Assembly: GCF_003202155.1 (NCBI RefSeq)
Contig: NZ_QFLI01000006.1
Location: forward strand, 248,001-312,000
Source: Marinifilum breve
GTDB lineage: Bacteria; Bacteroidota; Bacteroidia; Bacteroidales; Marinifilaceae
Reading direction: 5' to 3'
DNA: 64,000 bases
A model generated the notes under the pieces. The model was not told the DNA's origin. It did no database searches and saw only the letters and a list, made by a program, of their open reading frames with translations. Shown here one piece after another: positions 41,010 through 50,613 of the stretch. The translations under genes and the position numbers were made by a program. Numbering within the stretch: the first letter of the stretch is position 1; each line of letters begins with the position of its first letter.

Positions 41010-43844
41010 TCACACATTAAGCTTCTTTTTCTTTTTGAAGTATTTGTTAATGGTCTCCAGTAATTTCTTTTCATCAAATGGCTTCGCAATGAAGTCATCA
41101 CATCCAGCTTCAATACTCTTGTTCTTATCTTCTCTGAAAGCATTTGCCGTTTGTGCAATAATCGGAAGATTATCACGCATTTTCTTAATAGATTGTGTTG
41201 CTTCCAAGCCATTGATGTCAGGTAATCGCAGATCCATTAAAACAAGGTTAATTGTAGGATTTCTTAAGCTCAGTTCTATTGCTTTGTTTCCTGATATGGT
41301 ATGAAGTATTTTTACTTTTGTAGGCTTTAAAGCTGCTTCGATGTACTTGTAGTTGGTTTCGTCATCCTCTACTACCAAAATTAGCTTATCATCCCATTTG
41401 TAATCTTTTTTTTTCGGTTTTGTTTTAATTGGAACATTATCCGAATCAACAGGTTTGTATGGAATTGTAAAGAAGAAGGTTGTTCCTTTATCCTCAACCG
41501 TTGCCATTCTTATTTTACCACCCATTAATTCAACAAAACCTTTTGAAATGGCCAAGCCAAGACCAGTACCACCATATTTACGCGTAAAGGATTCTTCAAC
41601 CTGACGGAATCGTTCAAAAATAATGTCCTGCTTCTCTTTTTGAATACCAATGCCTGTATCCTTCACATAGAACTCCAGGAAGTTGTCCTTTAAAAGTTTA
41701 TAGCCAAACTCAATGGAACCTGATGAAGTGAATTTAAATGCATTGTTCAGAAGGTTAGAAAGAACTTGTCTTAGTTTTCTTTCCTCGGTTACTACCAGAG
41801 TTTTTTCGTTTGGTAATGATTTAATAACTCTAAATTCAATCTCATCATCAGCAATATTCTCTTTGCTGAATTGCATATGTAAATCGTCTAAAATTGAATT
41901 AATAGAGCATTGTGTTTCCTTGATGATAGTCTGACCGGCATCCAGCTTGGAAATATCAAGAATGTCATTAATAATCTTCAGCAGCTGATTTGAACTCTTG
42001 TAAATGATATCTACATATACATTTTGTTGTTCGTCAGTTTTTCCAGGCTTTCTAAGCATATCTGCAAAACCAATAATCCCATTCATTGGGGTTCTGATTT
42101 CGTGTGACATGTTAGCAAGGAATGCAGACTTTAAACGATCACTTTCTTCAGCTTTTTCTTTTGCTTTTACCAATTCACTTTGTGAATTAATGATTGGAGT
42201 AATATCATTAATGATGATCATGGAAGAGGTGTCGAATGGAACCATGAAAAATTCACAATGCCTCTGTTCTCCATTTTTAGTGCTAATGTGAAATTCTTGT
42301 TTCTCAATATCCGTATTGTCCTGTCTTGCTTTTTCAGTAGCTTTTTCCCAAGTTTCAATAACTATCTTTCTGTATTCTTCGTCAGGATAACATTTCGCAT
42401 ACCAGTCTTCAGAAGTACGAATGTCATTTAAGTTATAGCCAAATTGCTCAATAAACTTATCATTTAAGAATTCGATATCCTTATTCTCATCAGTAATTAC
42501 AATCGGAAGCGGTGATTTATGGATCATCTTCTTCAACCTGCGTTCGCTCGAAATTATAGCCTGTTGGGCATTCTTCCTTTCGGTGATATCACGTGCCGTG
42601 GAAAGAATTACATGTTTTCCTTGCAAGGTTACCAACTGGTTGACTGTTTCCATTGGTGTTTTTTTGCCATACTTGGAAACAAACATTTGTTCACTGGTAA
42701 ACTGCTTTTCACGCGTTAAACGTTTTATAGAATCTACAATGTAATCATCATCTAAATTTTCAATGAAATCATGAAGTGTCAGTTGTAACAATTCTTCACG
42801 AGAGTAACCCAGCAATATACAAGCGGTATCGTTAGCTTCTATCAATTTAGAAGAACCATCACCCAAATATTCATTAACCAATATGATATCAGTGCTACCA
42901 TTGATTAGGTTTCTATACTTTTCTTCACTTGTAGTAAGAGCAGTAGTTCTTTCTTTAACCCTTTCTTCAAGCTTTTCATTGAATGATCGTAATTGTTCCG
43001 AATAATCGTGAATTTCCTGGTATTGTTCACGAATGGTTTGTTCACCTTTTTCACGCTCTAATATTTCATTCTGAAGCTTGGTATAGGTTTCGGTTAATTC
43101 GGTGATAGAATGGTTTAACAAGCTCTCCTCACTAATTCTTTTAACTGAACCATGACCTTGTCCTTGATAAATGGCTTGAGCTTTATAAATATAATTTTTA
43201 ATTGGTCGGGAAATACTATCAGAAATTACATAGGTAATGGCGATACAAAGCAGTACAATTATCACTGATATAATTGTGAACCAAAACAATGTGGCGTTAT
43301 GCATTTCCGATGCTTCCTTATAATTGGAATCTGCTTGATTTTCAGCAAAATCAGTTAATACTTTGGTTTTTTCCTTAAGCTTATTCAAATGGTTTGCTGC
43401 CATGCCATCCACCATTTTCTTAGCAGTAAGTTCTTTACCACTAACTTTTAAGTCGATAATTTGGTTTCGGATATCTTCCCAATCCATAAAGGCGCGGTGA
43501 GCTTCACCTACATCTCTTCCATTGCCTAGGAAATTATTGTAGACAATGTCAAATTCACCTTCCACCTTAAGGTGATAAAGGTTAATGGTATCAATTGCCT
43601 GATCGAACTCCTCTTGAGTATTAGCAAGTAAGATATCTTTCATTGCACTTTCCATGATTTGAATGTGCGTATTGATATCTCGAATACTATTGCTTACCGT
43701 ATAGGCATGATTATAAATAAATTCAGATTCTGATCGTAGTTTTTTTACCTGGAAAATAGAGAGGACGAAGAATGATACCGTAAACAGTAGAATAAGTCCG
43801 AATCCGGCAAGCACTCTCGTACGAAATTTTAACTTATTAAGCAT
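41010..43844 (-). CDS. Membrane PAS hybrid histidine kinase with receiver
   Basis: 944 residues. First helix at about 10-30, a periplasmic four-helix-bundle sensor (about 33-180), a second helix (about 183-204), a HAMP-like linker and coiled coil (205-300), two PAS domains (about 305-425 and 430-560; the first with EYLGDGSSKLIEANDTACILLGY), HisKA with HEIRTPMNGIIGFADML, a HATPase (NLLNNAFKFT, DTGIGIQ, GGTGLGLAIS), and a C-terminal receiver (about 820-935) with phosphoacceptor Asp871 and EDDE acidic residues. No output gene is adjacent, so its targets are unknown. A 16-bp inverted repeat lies upstream of its start. Confidence 0.94.
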   Translation of the reverse strand: MLNKLKFRTRVLAGFGLILLFTVSFFVLSIFQVKKLRSESEFIYNHAYTVSNSIRDINTHIQIMESAMKDILLANTQEEFDQAIDTINLYHLKVEGEFDIVYNNFLGNGRDVGEAHRAFMDWEDIRNQIIDLKVSGKELTAKKMVDGMAANHLNKLKEKTKVLTDFAENQADSNYKEASEMHNATLFWFTIISVIIVLLCIAITYVISDSISRPIKNYIYKAQAIYQGQGHGSVKRISEESLLNHSITELTETYTKLQNEILEREKGEQTIREQYQEIHDYSEQLRSFNEKLEERVKERTTALTTSEEKYRNLINGSTDIILVNEYLGDGSSKLIEANDTACILLGYSREELLQLTLHDFIENLDDDYIVDSIKRLTREKQFTSEQMFVSKYGKKTPMETVNQLVTLQGKHVILSTARDITERKNAQQAIISSERRLKKMIHKSPLPIVITDENKDIEFLNDKFIEQFGYNLNDIRTSEDWYAKCYPDEEYRKIVIETWEKATEKARQDNTDIEKQEFHISTKNGEQRHCEFFMVPFDTSSMIIINDITPIINSQSELVKAKEKAEESDRLKSAFLANMSHEIRTPMNGIIGFADMLRKPGKTDEQQNVYVDIIYKSSNQLLKIINDILDISKLDAGQTIIKETQCSINSILDDLHMQFSKENIADDEIEFRVIKSLPNEKTLVVTEERKLRQVLSNLLNNAFKFTSSGSIEFGYKLLKDNFLEFYVKDTGIGIQKEKQDIIFERFRQVEESFTRKYGGTGLGLAISKGFVELMGGKIRMATVEDKGTTFFFTIPYKPVDSDNVPIKTKPKKKDYKWDDKLILVVEDDETNYKYIEAALKPTKVKILHTISGNKAIELSLRNPTINLVLMDLRLPDINGLEATQSIKKMRDNLPIIAQTANAFREDKNKSIEAGCDDFIAKPFDEKKLLETINKYFKKKKKLNV

Positions 43845-43887
43845 TTAGCTTCGCCTGTATTTAGTGTGTAATTAGTGGTTGATTTTG

Positions 43888-43903
43888 GTCACATTTAGGT
43901 GAC
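43888..43903. promoter_or_regulatory. Inverted repeat upstream of the PAS hybrid kinase
   Basis: GTCAC-ATTTAG-GTGAC with perfect 5-bp arms, about 44 bp before the start codon. It is a possible operator; no regulator is identified. Confidence 0.35.
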
Positions 43904-43991
43904 TCTCATTCCTAAGTTAGTTATTCTGATGGATTTACACAAGATTTTTGATAAAGGTGCTATAATTGCTTACGTAGAGGGGAATTTATGC

Positions 43992-44021
43992 AACAAAAAA
44001 AGCAGCTCAAAATGAGCTGCC
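43992..44021 (-). terminator. Rho-independent terminator of the rnf operon
   Basis: An 8-bp stem GCAGCTCA/TGAGCTGC (44002-44020) is followed on the minus strand by eight T (43994-44001), 28 bp past the rnfA stop. Confidence 0.9.
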
Positions 44022-44049
44022 TATGAAATATAATCAATTGTATTTTGAT

Positions 44050-44622
44050 TTATACGATCCCAGAGAATCCCATAAAGGCCATTGCAAGTAATCCGGCAAC
44101 AATAAGAGCAGCAGGAGCACCTTTCATACCTTTTGGAAGTTCTACTAAATCAAGATGTTCTCTTAGACCTGCAAATAGAACCAATGCCAAACCAAAACCA
44201 ATTGCTGATGCTCCTGAGAATACAACAGCTTCAACAAGGCTATAGTCTTTTTGGATGGTCATGATTGCCACACCCAAAATAGCACAGTTAGTAGTAATAA
44301 GAGGCAAGAATACACCTAATGCCTGATACAATGCAGGACTCACTTTTTTCAAGATAATTTCAACCAACTGCACCAATGATGCAATTACCAAAATAAAGGT
44401 GATGGTCTGCATGAATCCAATATTATAAGGATTCAAAATATAGTTTTGAATCAAATAGGTTACGATTGTAGCAAGAACCATTACAAAAGTAACAGCACCA
44501 GTCATACCGACAGCCGTTTCAACCTTTTTCGAAACCCCAAGGAATGGACAAATTCCAAGGAATTGCATCAATACAACGTTATTAACGAATATTGCAGATA
44601 TAATAATTACAATAAATTCCAT
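44050..44622 (-). CDS. rnfA: Rnf complex subunit A
   Basis: 190 residues with six membrane helices in the RnfA/RnfE fold (related to NqrE/NqrD). Conserved features are the half-helix [18 protein letters not shown] near the start and [12 protein letters not shown] in the middle, each with a cysteine now known in this family to help bind an iron-sulfur centre within the membrane. It is the last gene of the rnf operon, 11 bp after rnfE. As part of the complex it couples electron flow from ferredoxin to NAD with sodium or proton export. Confidence 0.96.
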   Translation of the reverse strand: MEFIVIIISAIFVNNVVLMQFLGICPFLGVSKKVETAVGMTGAVTFVMVLATIVTYLIQNYILNPYNIGFMQTITFILVIASLVQLVEIILKKVSPALYQALGVFLPLITTNCAILGVAIMTIQKDYSLVEAVVFSGASAIGFGLALVLFAGLREHLDLVELPKGMKGAPAALIVAGLLAMAFMGFSGIV

Positions 44623-44633
44623 GATTTTCCTCC

Positions 44634-45218
44634 TTAAGCTTTTCTAAGTTTGTTAATAAATGCGATTAAGTAACCAAGGGCAATAAATGCTCCAGGGGCC
44701 AATACAAAAATCAACATACCATAGTTTTCACTAAATAATGTTATTCCAAACATTTTACCTGCACCAAAGAATTCGCGTACAGCTCCTAGCATAGTTAATG
44801 CCATTGAGAAACCAAGTCCCATACTAGCACCATCGATAATTGAAGGAACCAATTTATTTTTAGATGCAAATGCTTCGGCACGCCCTAACACAAGACAGTT
44901 AACTACGATAAGAGGAATGAATACACCCAATTGCTCGTGTAAAGCAGGAGCGTAGCCTGCCATTACCAAATCAACCATTGTTACGAAAGAAGCAATGATT
45001 ACAATAAATGATGGAATCTTTACTTTATCAGGAATTTGAGAGCTAACCAGTGAAATTACAATGTTAGACATGATTAGTACGAATGTTGTAGCTAATCCCA
45101 TACCCAATCCGTTAATTGCAGAAGAGGTTACCCCAAGTGCAGGACACATACCCAACAATAGAGTAAAAACAGCATTCTCTTTAAAAAAACCTTTTAAGAA
45201 ATTTTCTTTGTTTGTCAT
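44634..45218 (-). CDS. rnfE: Rnf complex subunit E
   Basis: 194 residues, six helices, homologous to RnfA in inverted topology. The paired cysteine motifs are [14 protein letters not shown] near residues 18-32 and [15 protein letters not shown] in the middle. The closing segment [23 protein letters not shown] is typical. Its start overlaps the end of rnfG by one base, and rnfA follows after 11 bases. Confidence 0.96.
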   Translation of the reverse strand: MTNKENFLKGFFKENAVFTLLLGMCPALGVTSSAINGLGMGLATTFVLIMSNIVISLVSSQIPDKVKIPSFIVIIASFVTMVDLVMAGYAPALHEQLGVFIPLIVVNCLVLGRAEAFASKNKLVPSIIDGASMGLGFSMALTMLGAVREFFGAGKMFGITLFSENYGMLIFVLAPGAFIALGYLIAFINKLRKA

Positions 45219-45826
45219 TACTTGGTTCCTCCTTCCATTTTCTTGTTATACTCATTGTAAGCAGTCTGAACAGCTTCTAAGAAAGCTCTGGAGCTAATTG
45301 TTGCCGCAGTAATAGCATCAACTTCACCACCATCTTTGCTAACAGTAAGGTTTGCTGTTCCAGGATTTTTGCCCAAAATGCTACACTTGGCTTTAGTTGG
45401 ATCTGTAGTTTTAAACCAAGGTTCCATTTTTGTACCCAAACCAGGTGTTTCTTTGTGTTCCAATACTGAATAATTGTTGATTGTTCCATCAGGTTTAAAA
45501 CCTACCATGATCCAAATGTATCCAGAGAATCCGTTTGTGGTAAATGTTTTTACAGCAGTACCAACCAATTCACCTCCTTTTTTTGCAGGATAGAATTCCA
45601 AAAGATCACCTGTAGGCATCTCAACCGAATACATTTCCTCGCTAGGATTATTATCAAATTCAGGAACAACTTCCTTAATGGCTTTTAATTTTTTAGCCAA
45701 TTTAGCAGCAGCGATAGGCTCTTTGGTTAACTCGTAAAGTCCACCTAATGCAGCTGAGGCAACTAGTGTTACAATGAATAACACCAGAACCATATTTATA
45801 AATGTAGATTCTTTTTTACCAGCCAT
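45218..45826 (-). CDS. rnfG: Rnf complex subunit G (covalent flavin subunit)
   Basis: 202 residues with one N-terminal membrane helix (about 10-30) and a periplasmic FMN-binding domain. The covalent-FMN motif (S/T-G-A-T-x-S/T in most relatives) appears here as DAITAATISSRAF, with the second threonine of TAAT as the expected flavin attachment point and Ala replacing Gly. GYIWIMVGFKPDGTI and LEHKETPGLGTKM are typical RnfG/NqrC segments. It follows rnfD by two bases and overlaps rnfE by one. Confidence 0.95.
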   Translation of the reverse strand: MAGKKESTFINMVLVLFIVTLVASAALGGLYELTKEPIAAAKLAKKLKAIKEVVPEFDNNPSEEMYSVEMPTGDLLEFYPAKKGGELVGTAVKTFTTNGFSGYIWIMVGFKPDGTINNYSVLEHKETPGLGTKMEPWFKTTDPTKAKCSILGKNPGTANLTVSKDGGEVDAITAATISSRAFLEAVQTAYNEYNKKMEGGTK

Positions 45827-45828
45827 GA

Positions 45829-46824
45829 TTATTTCCTTTTTTCGCCGAAACGCTTAGGTTTAACATACACGTTAATTAGTGGCACAAATGCATTCATAAT
45901 AAGAATGGCAAATGATACTCCTTCAGGATATGCTCCAAACACACGGATTACTACAGTTAGGACACCGATTCCCACACCGTAGATGATCATTCCTTTATTA
46001 GACATTGGAGAAGTAACATAGTCGGTAGCCATGAAAATAGCACCTAACAATAAACCTCCTGTCAAAATATGGAATACAGGTCCCGCATAAGCTTCAGGAT
46101 CTACCATGTGAAGAATTCCTGTTAAGATCGCAACAGAACCAATCACTGCCACAGGAATGTGCCAGGTAATGATCTTACGGATCAACATGTAAATCAATCC
46201 AAGAACTAAGGCAGCTCCTGCAATCTCACCCATTGAACCTCCCATGTTTCCAAGGAACATGTCCATGTTTGAAGGGATTTGGCTTGTTAATTCCGATAAA
46301 GGTGTTCCGCTTTTTAGACCTTCCTTAATGATAGCAAGAGGTGTAGCTCCAGTTTCTACATCAATATATCCACTGGTTAAACCTATAGACACTGGCCAAC
46401 TGGTCATCTGAACAGGGAAAGAGATCAAAAGGAATACACGACCAACCAATGCAGGGTTGAATACGTTGTTTCCTAATCCTCCAAATGTCATTTTACCAAT
46501 ACCAATCGCCACTAATGCACCAATCATGATGATCCAGATTGGAAGGTTAGATGGTACGTTAAAGGCCAAAAGAATACCAGTAATAAGGGCAGAACCATCG
46601 TTAATGGTAACTTCTGTCTTAAGAATGTATTTTTGAATTAAGAATTCGAATAAGTAACATGATGCTACGGCGGTTAGGGTTACAACTAGTGCACCTAATC
46701 CAAAGTAAAAGAACGAAAATAGCAGCGCCGGAAGCATCGCAAATACCACACCATACATATTTTTCTGTATGGAATCTCCACTATGAACATGCGGAGATGG
46801 TGCGACAAGTACTTTGGTGTTCAT
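45829..46824 (-). CDS. rnfD: Rnf complex subunit D
   Basis: 331 residues with about nine to ten helices of the RnfD/NqrB family. N-terminal VAPSPHVHSGDSIQKNMYGV and the GKMTFGGLGNNVFNPALVGRVFLL segment are diagnostic. The flavin-linked threonine is expected in VETGATPLAI (about 185-194). MATDYVTSPMS and GVLTVVIRVFGAYPEGVSFAIL mark the C-terminal half. rnfG follows two bases later; upstream, rnfC is separated by 72 bp, the widest gap in the operon. Confidence 0.96.
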   Translation of the reverse strand: MNTKVLVAPSPHVHSGDSIQKNMYGVVFAMLPALLFSFFYFGLGALVVTLTAVASCYLFEFLIQKYILKTEVTINDGSALITGILLAFNVPSNLPIWIIMIGALVAIGIGKMTFGGLGNNVFNPALVGRVFLLISFPVQMTSWPVSIGLTSGYIDVETGATPLAIIKEGLKSGTPLSELTSQIPSNMDMFLGNMGGSMGEIAGAALVLGLIYMLIRKIITWHIPVAVIGSVAILTGILHMVDPEAYAGPVFHILTGGLLLGAIFMATDYVTSPMSNKGMIIYGVGIGVLTVVIRVFGAYPEGVSFAILIMNAFVPLINVYVKPKRFGEKRK

Positions 46825-46865
46825 ATCTATTTGTTAATTAGTTAATTTTTCATTTGGTAAATGAA

Positions 46866-46892
46866 CGATTATTCATCACTCATTGTTAATCG
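46866..46892. promoter_or_regulatory. Intercistronic hairpin between rnfC and rnfD
   Basis: CGATTA (46866-46871) and TAATCG (46887-46892) form a short stem with a 15-base loop in the 72-bp gap. There is no T-run, so it is more likely an RNA-processing or stability element than a terminator, if it has a role. Confidence 0.35.
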
Positions 46893-46896
46893 CTAA

Positions 46897-48225
46897 TTAT
46901 TTGCGTGCTCTCATAATCTGACCCACTTTTCCTTTTCCCAATCGGATGTAATCCAATAAAGGACGGTGAGCAGGACATGTGAAACTACAAGAACCACATT
47001 CGATACAATCCATTACTGCATCTTTTTCTAAGCGCTCGTAATCTTTCTTATCAGCACATACCATTAGCAAGTAAGGTTCAAGTCCCATTGGACATACAGA
47101 AACACACTTACCACAACGGATACAAGCTTTGGTAGCTTTACGTGCAGTTTCTTCGCGAGGAAGAAGCAATAATCCAGAACTACCTTTAGTCAATGGAACA
47201 TCAACGCTGGCAATTGCTTTACCCATCATCGGACCACCACCAACAATTTTACCAGTATCTTCTGGCATTCCACCTGCAGCTTCGATAATATCTTTAACAG
47301 GGGTACCGATACGGAACATCCAGTTCGATGGATTCTTCAAGGATTTACCAGTAACTGTTGCTACACGCTCAATCAATGGCTTGTTTTTCTGAATTGCTTC
47401 GTAAACTGCATAAGCAGTACCTACATTCTGAACAACTGCACCAACTTCAATTGGAAGAGCCCCCGATGGAACTTCTCTCTTAATGGTTGCAGAGATCAAT
47501 TGTTTCTCACCGCCTTGAGGATATTGAGTCTTTAATGGACAGATTTCAATGCCTTGATAGTTTGCAGCAAGCTTTGTAAGGTGTGCAATGGCATCAGGCT
47601 TGTTATTCTCAATACCGATAATTGCTTTGTTTACCTCAAGCGCTTTCATCAAGATTTGAGTACCAACTAGTACTTCATCACCTTTTTCTAACATGATTCT
47701 GTGGTCAGAAGTTAGATAAGGCTCACACTCAACTGCATTAATGATTAAAACCTCTGCGGTTTTTCCAGGAGGAACTGAAAGTTTAACATGAGCAGGGAAG
47801 GTAGCACCACCCAAACCAACGATACCCGCATCGCCAACTCGTTTGATGATTTCCTCTTTGCTTGCGCTAATTTCTTTTACCAATTCTTCGCTTCGATCGA
47901 TATGCTCTAACCATTCATCGCCATCAACTTTGATGATAACCGATGTTCTTCGGAAACCACTAGCATCCATGATATCATCTACCTTGAATACTGTTCCTGA
48001 AACAGATGAGTGAATGTTTGCAGATACAAATCCTGAAGATTTAGCAATTAGTTGTCCTACTTTTACTTCGTCGCCTTTTTTAACGATTGGTGTAGCAGGA
48101 GCACCAATATGTTGTGAAATTGGAATGCTAACCATTTGGGGTATTGGCAATGCCTGGATTGCGCTTTCAGCAGATAGTTTGTTTTCTGCTGGATGAATAC
48201 CTCCTATAGAAAATGTTTTTAACAC
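46897..48225 (-). CDS. rnfC: Rnf complex subunit C
   Basis: 442 residues. Domains in order: an N-terminal barrel-sandwich domain (GAPATPIVKKGDEVKVGQLI), an NADH/FMN-binding NuoF-like Rossmann region (GDAGIVGLGGATFPAHVKLS; LIINAVECEPYLTSDHR), a SLBB domain, and two [4Fe-4S] motifs at the C-terminus (CIRCGKCVSVCP and CIECGSCSFTCP). This is the peripheral subunit that hands electrons to NAD+. It lies 15 bp after rnfB. Length and motifs are complete. Confidence 0.97.
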   Translation of the reverse strand: MLKTFSIGGIHPAENKLSAESAIQALPIPQMVSIPISQHIGAPATPIVKKGDEVKVGQLIAKSSGFVSANIHSSVSGTVFKVDDIMDASGFRRTSVIIKVDGDEWLEHIDRSEELVKEISASKEEIIKRVGDAGIVGLGGATFPAHVKLSVPPGKTAEVLIINAVECEPYLTSDHRIMLEKGDEVLVGTQILMKALEVNKAIIGIENNKPDAIAHLTKLAANYQGIEICPLKTQYPQGGEKQLISATIKREVPSGALPIEVGAVVQNVGTAYAVYEAIQKNKPLIERVATVTGKSLKNPSNWMFRIGTPVKDIIEAAGGMPEDTGKIVGGGPMMGKAIASVDVPLTKGSSGLLLLPREETARKATKACIRCGKCVSVCPMGLEPYLLMVCADKKDYERLEKDAVMDCIECGSCSFTCPAHRPLLDYIRLGKGKVGQIMRARK

Positions 48226-48240
48226 TGATTATCCTCCTAT

Positions 48241-49191
48241 TTATTTGTTATCAGATGTTTCTTCTTTCGAATCGTTTGCTTTTGGCTCAGCTTTAGGAGC
48301 ATCTTTAACTTCCGCCTTAGCAGCTGCAGGTTTTACTGTTTTAGCATCAGGTTTTGCAGCAGGCTTCTCTTTTCGAGGAGGGAAGTTTAATTCATGTATT
48401 GCATTAGTAGGACAAACTACCACACATTTTCTACACAATTTACATTTGTTGTAGTCGATGTAAGCAAGGTTGTTTTCTACTGTAATTGCATCGAAAGGAC
48501 ATTCTTTCTCACACTTGCGGCAACCAATACATGCAACATTACAAGCTTTTTTGGCAACAGCACCTTTGTCCTTGTTTACACAAGACACAAAAATACGACG
48601 GCTCTTAGGTCCTTTTTTGCGAAGCTCAATAATGTTATTAGGACAAGCTTTAACACAAGCGCCACAAGAAACACACTTGTCTTCAATGATAACTGGCAGA
48701 CCTGTTTCTTCGTCCATGTACATTGCATCAAAATTACAAGCTTCAACACATTCGCCTAAACCTAGACATCCATGCTGACAACCAGTTTCGCCACTATAAA
48801 GTGATGCTGCAATAGAACAAGATGCTGCTCCATCGTACTGATTTGTTTTCGGACGGTTTTCGCAAGTTCCGTTACAACGTACAACAGCAACAGTTGGGTC
48901 TGCTGCTTTAACTTCGTGTCCTAAAAGGGCACCTACATGTGACATTACCGCTGCTCCACCAACAGGGCAGTTGAAGTTTGAGATGTCGTCGGCTTTTACC
49001 AATGCTTCGGCAAAACCTCTACAACCCGGATAACCACAACCCCCGCAGTTCGCTGCAGGCAATGCTTCTTCAACCTCGTCGATACGAGGATCTTCGTACA
49101 CTTTGAATTTTTGGGCTACAAAATACAGGATAATTGCTGCAGTAACACCAATAGCACACAAAGCCAGAATAGTGATAGCTATAATGCTCAT
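48241..49191 (-). CDS. rnfB: Rnf complex subunit B (ferredoxin-type electron input)
   Basis: 316 residues. An N-terminal helix (about 5-26) is followed by the Fe-S domain with AANCGGCGYPGCRGFAEAL (about 47-65), a cysteine-rich central section (CNGTCENRP, GCLGLGECVEAC) and several CxxCxxCxxxCP clusters (CVSCGACVKACP, CIGCRKCEKECP, CKLCRKCVVVCP). The last 40 residues are a lysine/alanine/proline-rich tail (PAAKPDAKTVKPAAAK) that is low complexity. It accepts electrons from reduced ferredoxin. It is the second gene of the operon, four bases after the RseC-like gene. Confidence 0.96.
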   Translation of the reverse strand: MSIIAITILALCAIGVTAAIILYFVAQKFKVYEDPRIDEVEEALPAANCGGCGYPGCRGFAEALVKADDISNFNCPVGGAAVMSHVGALLGHEVKAADPTVAVVRCNGTCENRPKTNQYDGAASCSIAASLYSGETGCQHGCLGLGECVEACNFDAMYMDEETGLPVIIEDKCVSCGACVKACPNNIIELRKKGPKSRRIFVSCVNKDKGAVAKKACNVACIGCRKCEKECPFDAITVENNLAYIDYNKCKLCRKCVVVCPTNAIHELNFPPRKEKPAAKPDAKTVKPAAAKAEVKDAPKAEPKANDSKEETSDNK

Positions 49192-49195
49192 AGAA

Positions 49196-49624
49196 TTAAA
49201 TGTTTACGATTTTTTCTATTGTAAATGAAAACGTTTTCTTTAAACGTCCTTTAAAAAAGGACAATATGATATAATAAGGTGGTAAAACTGCTAATGATAG
49301 TAAACCACTTATTAGTTCGTCGTTAGTAATTGATGTTGCTATAAAAAGAACAAGTAACACAAGAACAAATGGGAGTACATATGCCAACATTAATGCAAAC
49401 CAGCCTAAGGATTCGCGGTAAGTTAATTTGACTTTTTCTCCTACAGAATACTTGTTGCTAAAATCAATAACATCAATTGATTTTTCCTTCATATCAGACA
49501 TTGTACACGCTCCTTTTGCATGACAACCTGCACAAGCCGAAACATTAACAATTCCGACTGTAATCTTACCATCCTTTATTTCCAGGATAGTCCCCTCATG
49601 ATCAATTTGTTTGGGAGTACTCAT
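49196..49624 (-). CDS. RseC/MucC-family membrane protein heading the rnf operon
   Basis: 142 residues: an N-terminal soluble part with the cysteine motif VSACAGCHAKGACTMSD (about 27-43), a small beta domain (KIDVIDFSNKYSVGEKVKLTY) and two hydrophobic helices (about 75-97 and 103-123). This is the SoxR-reducing-system RseC / MucC family, whose members are known from the rsx/rnf context in gammaproteobacteria. As first gene of the operon, four bases before rnfB, it probably aids the assembly or redox maturation of the complex; that role is inferred from gene order. Confidence 0.88.
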   Translation of the reverse strand: MSTPKQIDHEGTILEIKDGKITVGIVNVSACAGCHAKGACTMSDMKEKSIDVIDFSNKYSVGEKVKLTYRESLGWFALMLAYVLPFVLVLLVLFIATSITNDELISGLLSLAVLPPYYIILSFFKGRLKKTFSFTIEKIVNI

Positions 49625-50023
49625 GATTTAGCCCCTTTTTATTTAGTGTATGTGTTTGTTAGCTGTATATCAGCACCTTTAAATAGGTATGTTATTTAAC
49701 ACATGGCAACAAAATTAACACTTTAGGCCACATTCCATCCTGAAAAAGTCTATTTATAGCGTGTTTAAATAGAGGGAGTTCCTTGCTTTTGTAATGTAGA
49801 GATTGCAATTTTTCATGTATCTATATTGAATACAGTTAGTTTGGGCTATTCAAGAAAAAAATCGCTAATTTTAGTACTTTCTGCAAACGAGGTAATTTAG
49901 AATCTATGTAAATAAATCATCGTTTATCGTATTTTAGAATTTCATTAAAGAATTATAAAGACAAAGAAAACTTAGATTGAATAGGATAAAATTGACATAA
50001 ATAATCACCACTAACCTAGAATT
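49625..50023. other. Divergent promoter region between the rnf operon and the VirK-like gene
   Basis: 399 bp, no gene. A small palindrome GCTG-TATAT-CAGC (about 49661-49673) lies upstream of the RseC-like gene. TAATTTTA near 49865 is one base off a -7 consensus for the rightward gene but sits far from it. I cannot assign either promoter reliably. Confidence 0.4.
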
Positions 50024-50491
50024 ATGAAAAAAATACTATTGCTTAGCTTAATGCTAATTCCTGGAATTTTAATGGCGAAGACGCAAAAATTAGAATCTTT
50101 TGAACAAGTAATGGATGCCTTAAAACAAGGAAAAGTTGTACATGCTGTTTTCTATTATAAAGATTGTCAGTTAATAAGTGACAATGAGATAGAGGACGAG
50201 AGCGTTGATGCTATTGGAGGTATGAAAATAGATACCTGGGAGTATTTTGCCAAGGGTTCGATTCGAAATAAAGAGGCTTTTGTTGTTACTTCAACTTCGA
50301 AACTAATTGCCAATCCAAAAGGAAAAGGATATGTGTACAATTACGTGAAACTTAAAATTAAGGAATCAGGTGAAGTTAAAATCACTGCCAACTACGTTGA
50401 TTCTGTTACCCATGAAGAAACGATGACTGAAAACTTCTTTACAGAGATTAATGACGGAGAAAAAGGAGCTGCCCACTTTTATGTGGATTAA
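50024..50491 (+). CDS. Secreted VirK-like protein
   Basis: 155 residues with a signal peptide (1-18, cleavage near LMAKT). The opening of the mature protein, SFEQVMDALKQGKVVHAVFYYKDCQL, resembles the VirK family (short periplasmic proteins first seen near Agrobacterium virulence genes), including the helix, the glycine-lysine turn and the cysteine. The rest is beta-strand rich (GMKIDTWEYFAKGS, KEAFVVTSTSKLIANPKG, VYNYVKLKIKESGEVKITANYVD). Function in this family is not well known. Monocistronic, with its own terminator; the family name is recalled from a motif and is moderate in certainty. Confidence 0.65.
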   Translation: MKKILLLSLMLIPGILMAKTQKLESFEQVMDALKQGKVVHAVFYYKDCQLISDNEIEDESVDAIGGMKIDTWEYFAKGSIRNKEAFVVTSTSKLIANPKGKGYVYNYVKLKIKESGEVKITANYVDSVTHEETMTENFFTEINDGEKGAAHFYVD

Positions 50492-50520
50492 GTATATGGA
50501 TTAAGGACATCACGATATAT

Positions 50521-50552
50521 AAAGCAGAAATCTAATGATTTCTGCTTTTTTT
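50521..50552 (+). terminator. Rho-independent terminator of the VirK-like gene
   Basis: A 12-bp stem AAAGCAGAAATC/GATTTCTGCTTT with a four-base loop is followed by a T-run (50545-50552). Confidence 0.92.
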
Positions 50553-50613
50553 ACATTTGATTATGAGTGGTTAGGCTTATTTTATTGATGTGTAGAACTT
50601 GTACTTTACAGTA

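Noticed and set aside
41713-42719. Several plus-strand frames inside the PAS kinase gene
   Set aside because: All are antisense shadows of a complete, motif-rich kinase frame.
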